From: Pantoea anthophila | GTDB lineage: Bacteria > Pseudomonadota > Gammaproteobacteria > Enterobacterales > Enterobacteriaceae | Direction: 5' to 3' | Length of the DNA: 42,889 nucleotides | Assembly (NCBI RefSeq): GCF_006494375.1 | Contig: NZ_VHIZ01000029.1 | Span: 1 to 42,889, forward strand | Part shown: in pieces, positions 1 through 8,155 of the stretch | Layout of the letters: each line of letters begins with the position of its first letter | Numbering within the stretch: position 1 is the stretch's first letter | The notes under the pieces: generated by a model | What the model was told of the DNA's origin: nothing | The model's input: only the letters and a program-made list of their open reading frames with translations | The model's database searches: none | Position numbers and translations under genes: made by a program

Positions 1-158
1 TTTGCTTTGATGATATGAAACCACCCGTAAATTGTATTGAAAAGGAGAGAGTATTTTCAATCAGTTATAGCAAGAACAGAGGTACCATATTTACAGGAAG
101 CGATAGCGAATATCGTCTTACAGCAGATGGAAAAATATTAAAACTTGAAGACGAATAG
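1..158 (+). CDS. Hypothetical protein, C-terminal fragment (5' end outside window)
   Basis: An open frame enters from the left edge (codons from base 3) and ends at TAG 156-158, giving at least 51 residues. It ends in a hydrophilic tail, ...RLTADGKILKLEDE. A possible internal ATG lies at 15-17 without a clear ribosome site, so the gene probably begins outside the window. Base composition is AT-rich, unlike the chromosome to the right and like the next gene. I do not recognise the family. Small AT-rich genes of this sort often follow Rhs or contact-dependent toxin genes as immunity genes, but nothing seen here proves that. Confidence 0.45.
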   Translation, partial: CFDDMKPPVNCIEKERVFSISYSKNRGTIFTGSDSEYRLTADGKILKLEDE

Positions 159-292
159 ACTCGTGCTCTCTGGTGTGGGGATAGTAATAAACGCACCTAT
201 CTTCCACGTCTGTATCAGCCATCCCTGAAACACTCAGGAGGCTTTCTCTCCAGGTAGAAAGTGGCAACATAAGAAATGGGAAGGTTACAGAA

Positions 293-772
293 ATGAACAT
301 GAAGCTGATTGACAACATATCGCTCTCTGTCGTAAAGGAAGCCCAAAAGCTCAGCGAAACCCAATGCGAAATATTTCTGGAAGATAAAAATACGGGCATT
401 ATTGTTTTCGGAAAAGAACTCGAAGCTGCTGTCAGAGTGTCCGATAAACGGTTTTTACTCTTTACCACTGACGGTATCCTTTACGAAGAAAGCCTTCATA
501 TATTTTATATCGATATTGAATCTGGAATTATTGAACGCCTTTCTCTCGGTGGTCATTATGTTACTGGCACCTTTGAGAATTTGAATGTGAATGAAAATTC
601 TGTGAGCTTTCACTTTTTCGGAGATACGACATGGACTGTGCACGTGCTGCCAACTCCCTCCCTGAGATTACCCTTTTCCGATCCTCCCGGTGTAAGCCGT
701 CCAATGGGATTAAGAAAATACATTGCTATCACCGCAACCCCTGCGCCAGCCAGGGCTGAGGGCGGCCGGTAA
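293..772 (+). CDS. Small hypothetical protein, possibly immunity-type, with anomalous C-terminus
   Basis: The frame encodes 159 residues. The ATG at 293 follows GGGAAGG (278-284) with 8 nt spacing; a second ATG at 299 is too far from it. Residues 1-116 look like a compact soluble alpha/beta protein (MKLIDNISLS, then a string of beta-like segments). There is no signal peptide or membrane segment. From about residue 117 the composition changes sharply to Pro/Ala/Arg-rich (ends APARAEGGR) and the DNA becomes GC-rich, so the original gene may have been truncated and fused to other sequence. I do not recognise the function. An orphan immunity gene is the best guess from size, composition and a similar small gene just upstream. 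Confidence 0.55.
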   Translation: MNMKLIDNISLSVVKEAQKLSETQCEIFLEDKNTGIIVFGKELEAAVRVSDKRFLLFTTDGILYEESLHIFYIDIESGIIERLSLGGHYVTGTFENLNVNENSVSFHFFGDTTWTVHVLPTPSLRLPFSDPPGVSRPMGLRKYIAITATPAPARAEGGR

Positions 773-1076
773 CCAGTCCCTGAGCTACAACTCACCTACC
801 CGCGCTCATCCCATTCCTGCGCACCAACTCAGCGCACTCATATTTTGCACTGCATCACACTTATCACTTTGCCCTTCCTTTTAACTCCTGATTTTGAAGA
901 GTTTTTAGATTGGCACACTTCCTGCAAACTTCTCCAGTCACGTCGTTCCACAGGGATGATGATCTTAAAGATTTGGTATCAGCCGTTAACCGTCCGGATA
1001 TCTGCGACGCCATAAGAGTGGCATATAGAACGGGCGGAATCTGGCTGCATTACAGAACGTACTTCCGGAGAGAGCC
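773..1076. other. Intergenic region upstream of the OFA transporter
   Basis: These 304 bases hold no convincing gene. The first part continues the GC-rich tail of the preceding gene and then becomes mixed. A sigma-54-type promoter match lies at 911-926, and the rest to 1076 would be an untranslated leader of about 140 nt. Confidence 0.5.
911..926 (+). promoter_or_regulatory. Sigma-54 (RpoN) promoter candidate
   Basis: TGGCACACTTCCTGCA matches the -24/-12 consensus TGGCACRNNNNTTGCW at every fixed position except one (CTGC instead of TTGC), and the GG-to-GC spacing is correct. The start site would be near 938. No enhancer-binding-protein gene lies beside it in the window. Confidence 0.6.
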
Positions 1077-2333
1077 ATGACCTCAATTAGCGAACCAGTG
1101 GTAATAGCGAAACACAGCAAGTGGGTACAGCTTCTGCTTGGCTTAATCTGCATGGCAGCCATATCCAGCCCGCAGTACGTCTGGACGCTGCTGACCAAAC
1201 CGATGATGGCCAGACTCGGCGTCGGGCTGGCGGAACTGCAGGTAACGTTCTCAGTGCTGATTATTCTGCAGACCTTTTTCTCACCCTTCCAGGGTCGGCT
1301 GGTGGAGCGTTTTGGCCCGCGTCTGCTGATTTCGATAGGTACAGTGATGGCTGGCTTCAGTTGGGTCATTGCCGCCCGGGTCGATAGCCTGGCCGCACTT
1401 TATCTGGTTTATGGCTGCCTCGGCGGACTGGGCACGGGGATTGTTTATATTGGCGTCGTGGGGCTGGTGATGAAATGGTTTCCACAACAGCGCGGTTTTG
1501 CCGCCGGAACCGTGGCGGCGGGCTACGGCATGGGCGCGATTTTTACTACCTTCCCCATCTCCATCTCTCTCAACAGCTACGGTCTTGAACAGACAATGAC
1601 GGTTTTTGGCCTGCTCTTCGCCGCGGTAGGTCTTCTCGCCAGTCAGAACTTAAGGCTGCCCGGCACCAGTATAATGACGCCGGGCAGCACACCATCCGCA
1701 CCGGTGGTGAGCCAGCGCCAGTTTAAATCCGGGGAAATGCTGCGTCAGCCGCTGTTCTGGCTGATGTTTGTGATGATGACGATGATGTCGACCTCGGGTC
1801 TGATGGTGACGTCGCAGATGGCGATTTTTGCCGAAGATTTTGGCATCAGCAAGGCGGTCATTTTCGGTATGGCCGCGCTGCCTCTGGCGCTGACCATCGA
1901 TCGTTTCACCAACGGTTTAACGCGACCGCTGTTTGGTTTTATCTCCGACCGCTATGGGCGTGAAAACACCATGTTTATCGCCTTCGCACTGGAGGGCGTG
2001 GCGATGACGCTGTGGCTGGCGTGCCGTGAAGATCCGTTGCTGTTCGTTCTGCTCTCAGGCGTCGTCTTCTTTGGCTGGGGTGAAATCTTCTCGCTTTTTC
2101 CCTCCACACTCACCGACACCTTCGGCAGTGAAAATGCCTCAGCCAACTATGGCTGGCTCTATATCTCTCAGGGTATAGGCTCGATCTTTGGCGGCCCGCT
2201 GGCGGCGCTAATGTATCAGCACACCCATAACTGGCACCTGGTCTTTGGCTGCGCGATTACCTTCGACTTTATCACGGCCGGGCTGGCGTTATGGGTTCTC
2301 AAGCCGTGGCGGGCACGGTTTATGCGCCGGTAA
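1077..2333 (+). CDS. MFS transporter, oxalate/formate antiporter (OFA) family
   Basis: A 418-residue inner-membrane carrier with about 12 hydrophobic segments. The N-terminal half follows the OxlT pattern: SSPQYVWTLLTKPM in TM1, RFGPRLLISIG in the loop after TM2, the helix with GGLGTGIVYIG, then KWFPQQRGFAAGTVAAGYGMGA. The second half has FISDRYGRENTMF. Family members exchange small carboxylates (oxalate/formate, or pyruvate and lactate in relatives such as YhjX). The substrate here cannot be read from sequence. ATG 1077 follows GGAGAG. The gene stands alone, with no oxc or frc oxalate genes nearby, which argues against oxalate. The sigma-54 promoter match upstream suggests control by nitrogen or by a dedicated activator. 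Confidence 0.85.
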   Translation: MTSISEPVVIAKHSKWVQLLLGLICMAAISSPQYVWTLLTKPMMARLGVGLAELQVTFSVLIILQTFFSPFQGRLVERFGPRLLISIGTVMAGFSWVIAARVDSLAALYLVYGCLGGLGTGIVYIGVVGLVMKWFPQQRGFAAGTVAAGYGMGAIFTTFPISISLNSYGLEQTMTVFGLLFAAVGLLASQNLRLPGTSIMTPGSTPSAPVVSQRQFKSGEMLRQPLFWLMFVMMTMMSTSGLMVTSQMAIFAEDFGISKAVIFGMAALPLALTIDRFTNGLTRPLFGFISDRYGRENTMFIAFALEGVAMTLWLACREDPLLFVLLSGVVFFGWGEIFSLFPSTLTDTFGSENASANYGWLYISQGIGSIFGGPLAALMYQHTHNWHLVFGCAITFDFITAGLALWVLKPWRARFMRR

Positions 2334-2368
2334 GTCTGGCGCTGGCGACGCAGAATATAAAGTGTACA

Positions 2369-2389
2369 GCCGGGACCCGAGGTCCCGGC
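2369..2389. repeat. Perfect 9-bp hairpin after the OFA transporter
   Basis: GCCGGGACC and GGTCCCGGC flank a 3-nt loop (CGA), 36 bases after the transporter stop. There is no T-run on either side, so it is not a classic intrinsic terminator, though it may stabilise the 3' end of the mRNA. Confidence 0.5.
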
Positions 2390-2500
2390 CAGAAAAGCAG
2401 CACCATCCCTCACCATGCCCGGAATCGCCGTACGACTCTCACCCTCCGCCCGCTGTCAGATGGACCAGTTCCCTTCATGAAAACGTTAAAGCGTAAGCTT

Positions 2501-2537
2501 AAACGGTCAAACCCACATAAACGGTCACAAACAGTCA
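2501..2537. repeat. Three 9-bp direct repeats (AAACGGTCA)
   Basis: AAACGGTCA occurs at 2501-2509 and 2519-2527, and with one change (AAACAGTCA) at 2529-2537. The start-to-start spacings are 18 and 10 bases. The array precedes a TATAGT hexamer and may bind a regulator of the downstream operon. Confidence 0.45.
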
Positions 2538-2606
2538 TGCCTTTCCCGTAACAGCGGTATAGTCTGTTCAGCCGGTATTTTATTTTCACCGGCCCTCACC
2601 GCGAAA

Positions 2607-2628
2607 ATATGTGAGGGGAATCACTTTT
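2607..2628. promoter_or_regulatory. CRP (cAMP receptor protein) binding site candidate
   Basis: TGTGA (2610-2614), six bases, then TCACT (2621-2625) matches the CRP consensus TGTGA-N6-TCACA at 9 of 10 positions, with AT-rich flanks. It lies about 150 bases before the deoR-type gene and fits catabolite control of a sugar operon. Confidence 0.65.
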
Positions 2629-2631
2629 ACC

Positions 2632-2645
2632 TGCAATTAATTGCA
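2632..2645. promoter_or_regulatory. 14-bp perfect palindrome, operator candidate
   Basis: TGCAATTAATTGCA is a perfect palindrome six bases after the CRP-type core. It could be the operator of the DeoR-family regulator encoded by the first gene of the operon. No second copy was seen in the window. Confidence 0.4.
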
Positions 2646-2774
2646 TGGCTTTGCATGTTTTATTTCGACTTCATCACTTAATAAAGGGCGTCACTATTTG
2701 CCCGCGTGGACTCCTGCCCAGCCCACATTTTCCCATGTTCGCTTCCAGTAATTTATCTCCATCGGAGGAAAAGT

Positions 2775-3605
2775 ATGTTGCCGATTGAAAGACAGCAAAG
2801 AATTATTAATGAGATTAATATTAATGGCCGGGTAATTGTCTCAGAACTGGTCACGCTGTGTCAGGTTTCACAGGAAACCATTCGCCGGGATTTAAGTCAG
2901 CTGGAAAAGCGCGGCTTATTACAGCGCAGCCACGGCGGCGCTGTGCTGATAAAAAAACAAAGCACCGGCTCGCCGGGAAATAACAGAATCGCTAAAGAGA
3001 ACGAATTATCCTTCCGGCAGCGAATTAATGAGCACGCCGATGAAAAAATGATCATTGCCAAGCGTGCGCTCGACTTTATCAGCCCCGGCGACTGCATCCT
3101 GCTGGATAGCAGCACCACCTGCTGGTATCTGGCGCGGCAGCTGCCGGACATTGAGTTAACGGTATTAACCAATTCGCTGCGTATCGTGCAGACGCTGGCG
3201 GCGCGCGGCAGTATCCGCACGATCTGCCTGGGTGGGGAATATTCCGATCGCGATGAAGATTTTCACGGCGTGGTGGCCGAGCAGCCACTGCGTGAATTTC
3301 AGATTAATAAAATCTTTTTTTCCTGTAGCAGTCTGGGCAACGACGGATATTTACGCGAAGGCAATGAGAATAATGCGCACCTGAAACAACAGATGCTGCT
3401 GGCCGCAGAAAGAAAACATCTTTTAATGGATGGCAGTAAATTTCTGCGCCCCTCTTTTGCCCGAATCTGTCACTACCGTGATGTCGATTTTCTTATTACC
3501 GACCAGTTAAAAGATAAAGAGCTTGAACAGGAACTGGCATGGAATGGTGTCAACGTCATCGTCTGTTCTCAGCGTTATCAATCCATGCAGCTAATTAAAA
3601 ATTAA
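2775..3605 (+). CDS. DeoR/GlpR-family transcriptional regulator
   Basis: A 276-residue repressor-type protein. The N-terminus carries the DeoR winged helix (LPIERQQRIINEI, then VSELVTLCQVSQETIRRDLSQLEKRGLLQRSHGGAVL). The C-terminal DeoRC sensor domain includes DCILLDSSTTCWYLARQL and FSCSSLGNDGYLREGN, a fold that binds sugar phosphates. The start at 2775 was chosen because GGAGG (2764-2768) lies 6 nt upstream and the helix-turn-helix begins immediately; an in-frame ATG at 2706 would add 23 unrelated residues. It is the first gene of the sugar operon and ends 12 bases before the binding-protein gene. It probably represses the operon and is released by a phosphorylated intermediate. E. coli als uses an RpiR-type regulator instead. 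Confidence 0.9.
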   Translation: MLPIERQQRIINEININGRVIVSELVTLCQVSQETIRRDLSQLEKRGLLQRSHGGAVLIKKQSTGSPGNNRIAKENELSFRQRINEHADEKMIIAKRALDFISPGDCILLDSSTTCWYLARQLPDIELTVLTNSLRIVQTLAARGSIRTICLGGEYSDRDEDFHGVVAEQPLREFQINKIFFSCSSLGNDGYLREGNENNAHLKQQMLLAAERKHLLMDGSKFLRPSFARICHYRDVDFLITDQLKDKELEQELAWNGVNVIVCSQRYQSMQLIKN

Positions 3606-3617
3606 TCCGGAGTCTGT

Positions 3618-4601
3618 ATGAAAAAACATCTTATCGCCTGCTCTCTGCTTGCCCTGTTTGCCGCCTCCGGTGCGCAGGCCGCAGATAAATTACGTATGGG
3701 TATTGTGGTCAAAATAGGCGGTATTCCCTGGTTCAATGCCATGGAGACGGGCATTAAAAGTGAAGCGGCTAAACGCGGTATCGATGCGTGGATGGTGGGG
3801 CCGACCGCCGCGGACCCGGCGCTTCAGGTGCGCGCCATTGAAGATTTGATTGCGCAGAAAGTCGATATCATCGGCGTGGTGCCCAACGACCCGAAAGTGC
3901 TGGAGCCGGTGCTGAAACGGGCTCGTGACGCCGGTATCGAAGTGATTACCCATGAGTCACCCGGCCAGCAGGGGGCCAACTGGGACTTCGAACTGGTCGA
4001 TGCGACCACTCACGGCATCAACCATATGAAAGCGCTGGCGAACTGCATGCATGACGAAGGCAAATATGCCATGTACGTCGGCAGCCTAACGGTGCCTCTG
4101 CATCAGCAGTGGACCGACGCCGCGCTCACTTATCAGAAAGAGCACTATCCCAGAATGCAGCTGGTCACCGACAAGTTTGGTGTCGGCGAATCGCTGGATG
4201 ACTCCATCCGTACCACCAATGAGCTGATGTCCAAGTATCCCGATCTGAAAGGGATCCTGGCGTTTGGTTCACAGGGGCCTATCGGCGCCGGGCGTGCGGT
4301 GATGAACCGTAAAAAAATCGACCAGGTCTGCGTCATTGGCTCTTTCAGTCCGGGCCAGGGTTCCTCGCTGGTGCAGCGTAACGCCATCAAAGGGGGCTAC
4401 ATCTGGAATCCGGAGACCGCGGGCGAAGTCTTTGTCCGCATCGCCGACATGATGCAGAAGAAGGAGCCGATCACCGATGGCATGACGATTGAGGGGCTGG
4501 GCAAAGTCAAAGTGGATGAAGCCACCCACACCATTCTGGGTAACAGCACCGAAAGTCTGGATAAAGCCAACCTGCCAAAACTGGTAAAAATGGGGCTCTG
4601 A
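3618..4601 (+). CDS. Periplasmic sugar-binding protein of ABC transporter (LsrB/RhaS-like)
   Basis: A 327-residue secreted protein. The signal peptide MKKHLIACSLLALFAASGAQA is followed by a likely AQA|AD cleavage. The mature part has the Peripla_BP_4 pattern: MGIVVKIGGIPWFNAMETGIKSEAAKRG near the start, AIEDLIAQKVDIIGVVPND, and DLKGILAFGSQGPIGAGRAV. The end (TIEGLGKVKVDEATHTILGN) resembles the LsrB/RhaS branch more than RbsB. It would deliver the sugar to the two permeases encoded downstream. The ligand cannot be told from sequence; the epimerase and kinases in the operon suggest allose, allulose or another rare sugar. The Shine-Dalgarno CCGGAG precedes the ATG, and the next gene starts 2 bases after the stop. 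Confidence 0.9.
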   Translation: MKKHLIACSLLALFAASGAQAADKLRMGIVVKIGGIPWFNAMETGIKSEAAKRGIDAWMVGPTAADPALQVRAIEDLIAQKVDIIGVVPNDPKVLEPVLKRARDAGIEVITHESPGQQGANWDFELVDATTHGINHMKALANCMHDEGKYAMYVGSLTVPLHQQWTDAALTYQKEHYPRMQLVTDKFGVGESLDDSIRTTNELMSKYPDLKGILAFGSQGPIGAGRAVMNRKKIDQVCVIGSFSPGQGSSLVQRNAIKGGYIWNPETAGEVFVRIADMMQKKEPITDGMTIEGLGKVKVDEATHTILGNSTESLDKANLPKLVKMGL

Positions 4602-4602
4602 T

Positions 4603-6108
4603 ATGCAAGAGGTCACTCCACAGACACTGATTGCGCTCGGGAATCTGTCGAAAACATTTGGTGGTAACCGCGCTCTCAGCGATATCTCCCTGACTCTGCG
4701 GGCAGGCGAAGTGCACTGCCTTGCGGGTACCAACGGCTGTGGCAAGAGCACTCTGATCAAAGTTATCTCCGGGGTGCACGCCCCGGACAGCGGCAGCCGC
4801 ATCACGCTGGGCGACGGTCCGACGCTGCCGCGCCTCACTACCCGGCAGGCGCGCGACTTCGGTATCCAGGTGATTTATCAGGATCTCTCGCTGTTCCCCA
4901 ACCTCAGCGTGGCAGAGAACATCGCCTTCGAGCATAACCTCAACGGTCTGCTGCGCTGGCACCACCGCGCACGTTTGCGGGAGAGCGCGCGCACTATCAT
5001 TACCGAACTGAAGTTCGATCTCGATCTGGATGAGAAAGTCGCTGCGCTCTCTATCGCGCAGCGTCAGCAGGTGGCGATCTGCCGTGCGCTGGTCGCCGAT
5101 GCGCGGCTGGTGATCATGGATGAGCCGACCGCCTCGCTGACCCGCACTGAGGTCAATCAGCTGCTGCGTACCGTGCGCTACCTGAAAGATAAGAACATCT
5201 GCGTGGTGTTTGTCAGCCACAGGCTGGATGAGGTGCTGGAGATCTCCGACCGCGTAACGGTGATCCGCGACGGACGCAAAATGGGCTGCTGGCCTGCGCG
5301 GGAGATGACGCCGCACCATCTGACAGAGCTGATGACCGGCCTGAAACTCGACTATCAGCTGAAAGCCCCGACGCGCAACAGCGATCGCGCTATTCTGGAG
5401 ATCGAGTCGTTAACCCGCGCCGGTCAGTATCACGACGTCAATTTTAAACTCTATGAAGGTGAGGTGCTCGGACTGTGCGGGCTGCTCGGTTCCGGCCGTA
5501 CCGAGCTGGCGCTGTCGCTGTTCGGCATGACCCGTCCCGACAGCGGCAAGATCTGGCTCGACAGCAAGCCGGTGCGCTTTCGCGGCCATGAAGATGCGAT
5601 CAAAGCGGGCATCGGCTACGTCTCGGAAGATCGGCTGACGCTGGGCCTGGTGCAGCAGCAGTCGGTGGCGGACAACATGGTGCTGCCGATCCTCGACAAG
5701 CTGCAGAACCGCTTTCACCTGATCGATGAGTACCGCAAAAACAAGCTGATTCTGCAGTGGATACAGCAGCTTGGCGTGCGCGTCGCCGATCCGAATCTTG
5801 CCATCTCCACCCTTTCCGGCGGTAACCAGCAGAAAATTGTGCTGGCGAAATGGGTGCTGACCCAGCCGCGCATTCTGATCCTCGACTCCCCCACCGTCGG
5901 CGTCGATGTGGGTGCCAAGGCCAGCATCTATCAGCTGATCCATGAGCTGGCGAAAGAGGGTCTGTCGATCATCCTCATCTCCGATGAGGTGCCGGAGGTC
6001 TGGTACAACTGCGACCGGATCCTGCACTTCCGCGATGGCACGATCCATGCCGAATACCAACCCGATAGCGTCGAACAGCAGCAACTGGCGGAGGTGATCA
6101 ATGCCTGA
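4603..6108 (+). CDS. Sugar ABC transporter ATP-binding protein (duplicated ATPase)
   Basis: A 501-residue cytoplasmic ATPase of the RbsA/MglA/AlsA type with two nucleotide-binding domains. The first has Walker A GTNGCGKST (42-50), the Q-loop around 92, signature LSIAQRQQ (149-156), Walker B VIMDEPTAS (170-178) and a switch histidine in VSHRLDE. The second has the degenerate Walker A GLLGSGRTEL (293-302, no Lys), which is normal for this family, signature LSGGNQQ (404-410) and ILDSPT (426-431). The length matches the family (about 500). The ATG lies 2 bases after the binding-protein stop, and the end overlaps the next permease by 8 bases, so translation is probably coupled. Confidence 0.93.
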   Translation: MQEVTPQTLIALGNLSKTFGGNRALSDISLTLRAGEVHCLAGTNGCGKSTLIKVISGVHAPDSGSRITLGDGPTLPRLTTRQARDFGIQVIYQDLSLFPNLSVAENIAFEHNLNGLLRWHHRARLRESARTIITELKFDLDLDEKVAALSIAQRQQVAICRALVADARLVIMDEPTASLTRTEVNQLLRTVRYLKDKNICVVFVSHRLDEVLEISDRVTVIRDGRKMGCWPAREMTPHHLTELMTGLKLDYQLKAPTRNSDRAILEIESLTRAGQYHDVNFKLYEGEVLGLCGLLGSGRTELALSLFGMTRPDSGKIWLDSKPVRFRGHEDAIKAGIGYVSEDRLTLGLVQQQSVADNMVLPILDKLQNRFHLIDEYRKNKLILQWIQQLGVRVADPNLAISTLSGGNQQKIVLAKWVLTQPRILILDSPTVGVDVGAKASIYQLIHELAKEGLSIILISDEVPEVWYNCDRILHFRDGTIHAEYQPDSVEQQQLAEVINA

Positions 6109-7090
6109 CTTTTACCGTTTCCGTCCGCACTCCAGTCAGGGCTGGCTCGCCTGGGTGCTGCTGGCGTTCATTCTGTTTTTCTCGCTCTCCAGCGACCAGT
6201 TTCTCACCATGCAGAATCTGCTGGATCTGGCGGAGAGCTACGCCGTTACCGGCATCTTTGCGCTGGGCCTGTTTGTGGTGCTGGTCACCGGCGGGATCGA
6301 TATCTCGTTTGCGGCCGTCGCCTCGGTGGTGCAGTACCTGCTGGCGTCGCTGTTTGTACAGTTCCAGTTCGACAATGCGCTGCTCAGCATTCTGCTGGCG
6401 GTGTTGTGCGGCACGCTGTTCGGGGTGCTCAATGCCCTGCTGATCACCACACTGCGGGTGGTCTCCATCATCATCACCATCAGCATGCAGTCGCTGCTGT
6501 TCGGGCTGCTGATGTGGGTGACCGGGGGCCGCAGCCTCTACTCGCTGCCGGAGTGGTGGATCACCCTGCGCAACGTGCTGCCGTTCAGCTGGCAGGGTGA
6601 GAGCTTCCAGATCGGTCTGCCGCTGGTCACCATGCTGCTGATCGCCGCTGTCACCGCGCTACTGCTGAACAAAACCAACCTTGGACGCCAGCTCTACGCC
6701 GTTGGCGGCGATGCGGAGTCAGCCCGCCGTATCGGTATCCGCGTCGGCCTGATTCACGTATTCGCTTACGGCTGGCTGGGGGCGATGGCGGCCATCGGCG
6801 GGCTGGTGCAGGTCTATCGCATGGGCGAGGTGGTGCCCAACGCGCTGGTTGGCGGCGAACTGGACGTGCTGGCCGCCACGGTGCTGGGCGGTGCCAGCCT
6901 GATGGGAGGCAAAGGGACGGTGAGCGGCACGCTGATGGGGGTCTTCCTGATCGCCATTCTCAAGAACGGCCTCAACCTGGTCGGCGTCTCGAACTACTTC
7001 ATGAATATCGTGGTAGGCGGCGTCATCATGATTGCGATCGCCGTGACCCACTACAAAAAACGCAAAGAAACTGACGTCAGTTTCGTGTGA
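6101..7090 (+). CDS. Sugar ABC transporter permease 1 (RbsC/LsrC type)
   Basis: A 329-residue BPD_transp_2 family membrane protein with about ten hydrophobic segments. It has the family loop ALLLNKTNLGRQLYAVGGDAESARRIGI and, near the end, ATVLGGASLMGGKGTVSGTLMGVFLIAILKNGLNLVG. The ATG at 6101 overlaps the ATPase gene by 8 bases. The protein ends in a basic cytoplasmic tail (HYKKRKETDVSFV). With the second permease it probably forms a heterodimeric channel, as in the Lsr and Rha transporters and unlike the single-permease Als and Rbs systems. Confidence 0.92.
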   Translation: MPDFYRFRPHSSQGWLAWVLLAFILFFSLSSDQFLTMQNLLDLAESYAVTGIFALGLFVVLVTGGIDISFAAVASVVQYLLASLFVQFQFDNALLSILLAVLCGTLFGVLNALLITTLRVVSIIITISMQSLLFGLLMWVTGGRSLYSLPEWWITLRNVLPFSWQGESFQIGLPLVTMLLIAAVTALLLNKTNLGRQLYAVGGDAESARRIGIRVGLIHVFAYGWLGAMAAIGGLVQVYRMGEVVPNALVGGELDVLAATVLGGASLMGGKGTVSGTLMGVFLIAILKNGLNLVGVSNYFMNIVVGGVIMIAIAVTHYKKRKETDVSFV

Positions 7091-7102
7091 CCGAGGGCAC
7101 TG

Positions 7103-8155
7103 ATGATGAAATCACTGACTGCATTGCGACCCGACGGGACCAACATCGGCCTGATGCTGCTGATTGCGCTGGCGCTGGCCACCTTTACGGTGATGCTGCC
7201 GGGGCGCTTCCTGACCGACTCCACCTTTATGAGTATGGCGTTTCAGCTGCCGGAACTCGGCTTACTGACGCTGGCGATGTTTATCGCCATCCTCAGCGGC
7301 GGCCTGAACCTCGCCATTATCGCGACCGCTAACCTCACGGCGCTGTTTATCGCCTGGACGCTGATGAGCGCCCTGCCCGCCGGTGCCGGGATGGCGCTGC
7401 AGCTGCTGTGGCTCTTTATCGCCATCCTTGGCGCCATGCTGATCGCGGCCGCGATCGGCGTAGTGACGGGGCTGATGGTGACGCGGATCGGCGCACATCC
7501 GATTCTGGTGACGCTGGCAACGATGATGACGCTGAACGGCATCGGGATCTGGCTGACCCACGGCGCGGCCGTCAGCGGCATGCCGCCGGTGGTGCAGGCG
7601 CTGGGTGCTGACACGCTGCTGGGCATGCCGCTGCCGCTTTGGGTGTTCCTGGTCGCCGCCGCGCTGCTGGCGCTGTTCCTCGGTAAAACCCGTGCCGGTA
7701 AATGCATCTATATGGGCGGCAGCAACATCAACGCCACCTGGTTCAGCGGGATCAACACCCATCGCATGGTGATGCTGGTCTATGTGATCTCCAGCCTGCT
7801 CTGCGTGCTGGCGGGGCTGATCATGATGGCGCGCTTTAACTCCGCCCGTATGGGCTACGGCGACGCCTATCTGCTGCTGACGGTGCTGGCCATTATTCTC
7901 GGCGGCACCGATCCCAACGGGGGCTTCGGCCGTGTGACCGGCGTGGTGCTGGCGCTGATTGCGCTGCAGGTGCTCTCCACCGGTTTCAATCTGATGAATA
8001 TCAGCCAGCACGTCAGCCTGGCCATGTGGGGCGCGGTGCTGATTGTGGTTCTCGCTTTTAAACAATTCAAAACCCGATTCAACGAACACCGTGCCGTAAA
8101 GCTCAGCAGGCTGGCCGCGGTGCTTAATCCTCTGACTGAAAAGAAGGAAGTATGA
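7103..8155 (+). CDS. Sugar ABC transporter permease 2 (RbsC/LsrD type)
   Basis: A 350-residue BPD_transp_2 family membrane protein, clearly different from the first permease. Family marks are ELGLLTLAMFIAILSGGLNLAIIATANLTAL near the N-terminus, GKTRAGKCIYMGGSNINATWFSGI in the middle and ILGGTDPNGGFGRVTGVVLALIALQVLSTGFNLM near the end. GAGGG lies just before the start; adjacent ATGs at 7103 and 7106 are both usable. The stop codon overlaps the start of the epimerase gene. Confidence 0.92.
   Translation: MMKSLTALRPDGTNIGLMLLIALALATFTVMLPGRFLTDSTFMSMAFQLPELGLLTLAMFIAILSGGLNLAIIATANLTALFIAWTLMSALPAGAGMALQLLWLFIAILGAMLIAAAIGVVTGLMVTRIGAHPILVTLATMMTLNGIGIWLTHGAAVSGMPPVVQALGADTLLGMPLPLWVFLVAAALLALFLGKTRAGKCIYMGGSNINATWFSGINTHRMVMLVYVISSLLCVLAGLIMMARFNSARMGYGDAYLLLTVLAIILGGTDPNGGFGRVTGVVLALIALQVLSTGFNLMNISQHVSLAMWGAVLIVVLAFKQFKTRFNEHRAVKLSRLAAVLNPLTEKKEV

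Larger units (their letters stand above)
2334..2774. other. Intergenic control region of the sugar operon
   Basis: The 441-base gap has no supported gene. It contains the hairpin at 2369-2389, three 9-bp direct repeats at 2501-2537, a TATAGT hexamer at 2558-2563, a CRP-type site at 2607-2628 and a perfect palindrome at 2632-2645. No clean -35/-10 pair can be assigned. Confidence 0.5.

Noticed and set aside
118..468. 116-codon frame on the minus strand at the left edge
   Set aside because: It overlaps two plus-strand frames with better coding look, and it has no ribosome site.
610..795. 61-codon minus-strand frame opposite the tail of the 293-772 gene
   Set aside because: It might belong to an element remnant, but there is no ribosome site and I could not tie it to a family.
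2477..2551. 24-codon basic peptide frame starting MKTLKRKL
   Set aside because: There is no ribosome site upstream; the lysine/arginine-rich look comes from the A-rich direct repeats.
4507..5319. 270-codon open frame on the minus strand
   Set aside because: It is antisense to the sugar ATPase gene, with no family match and biased composition.
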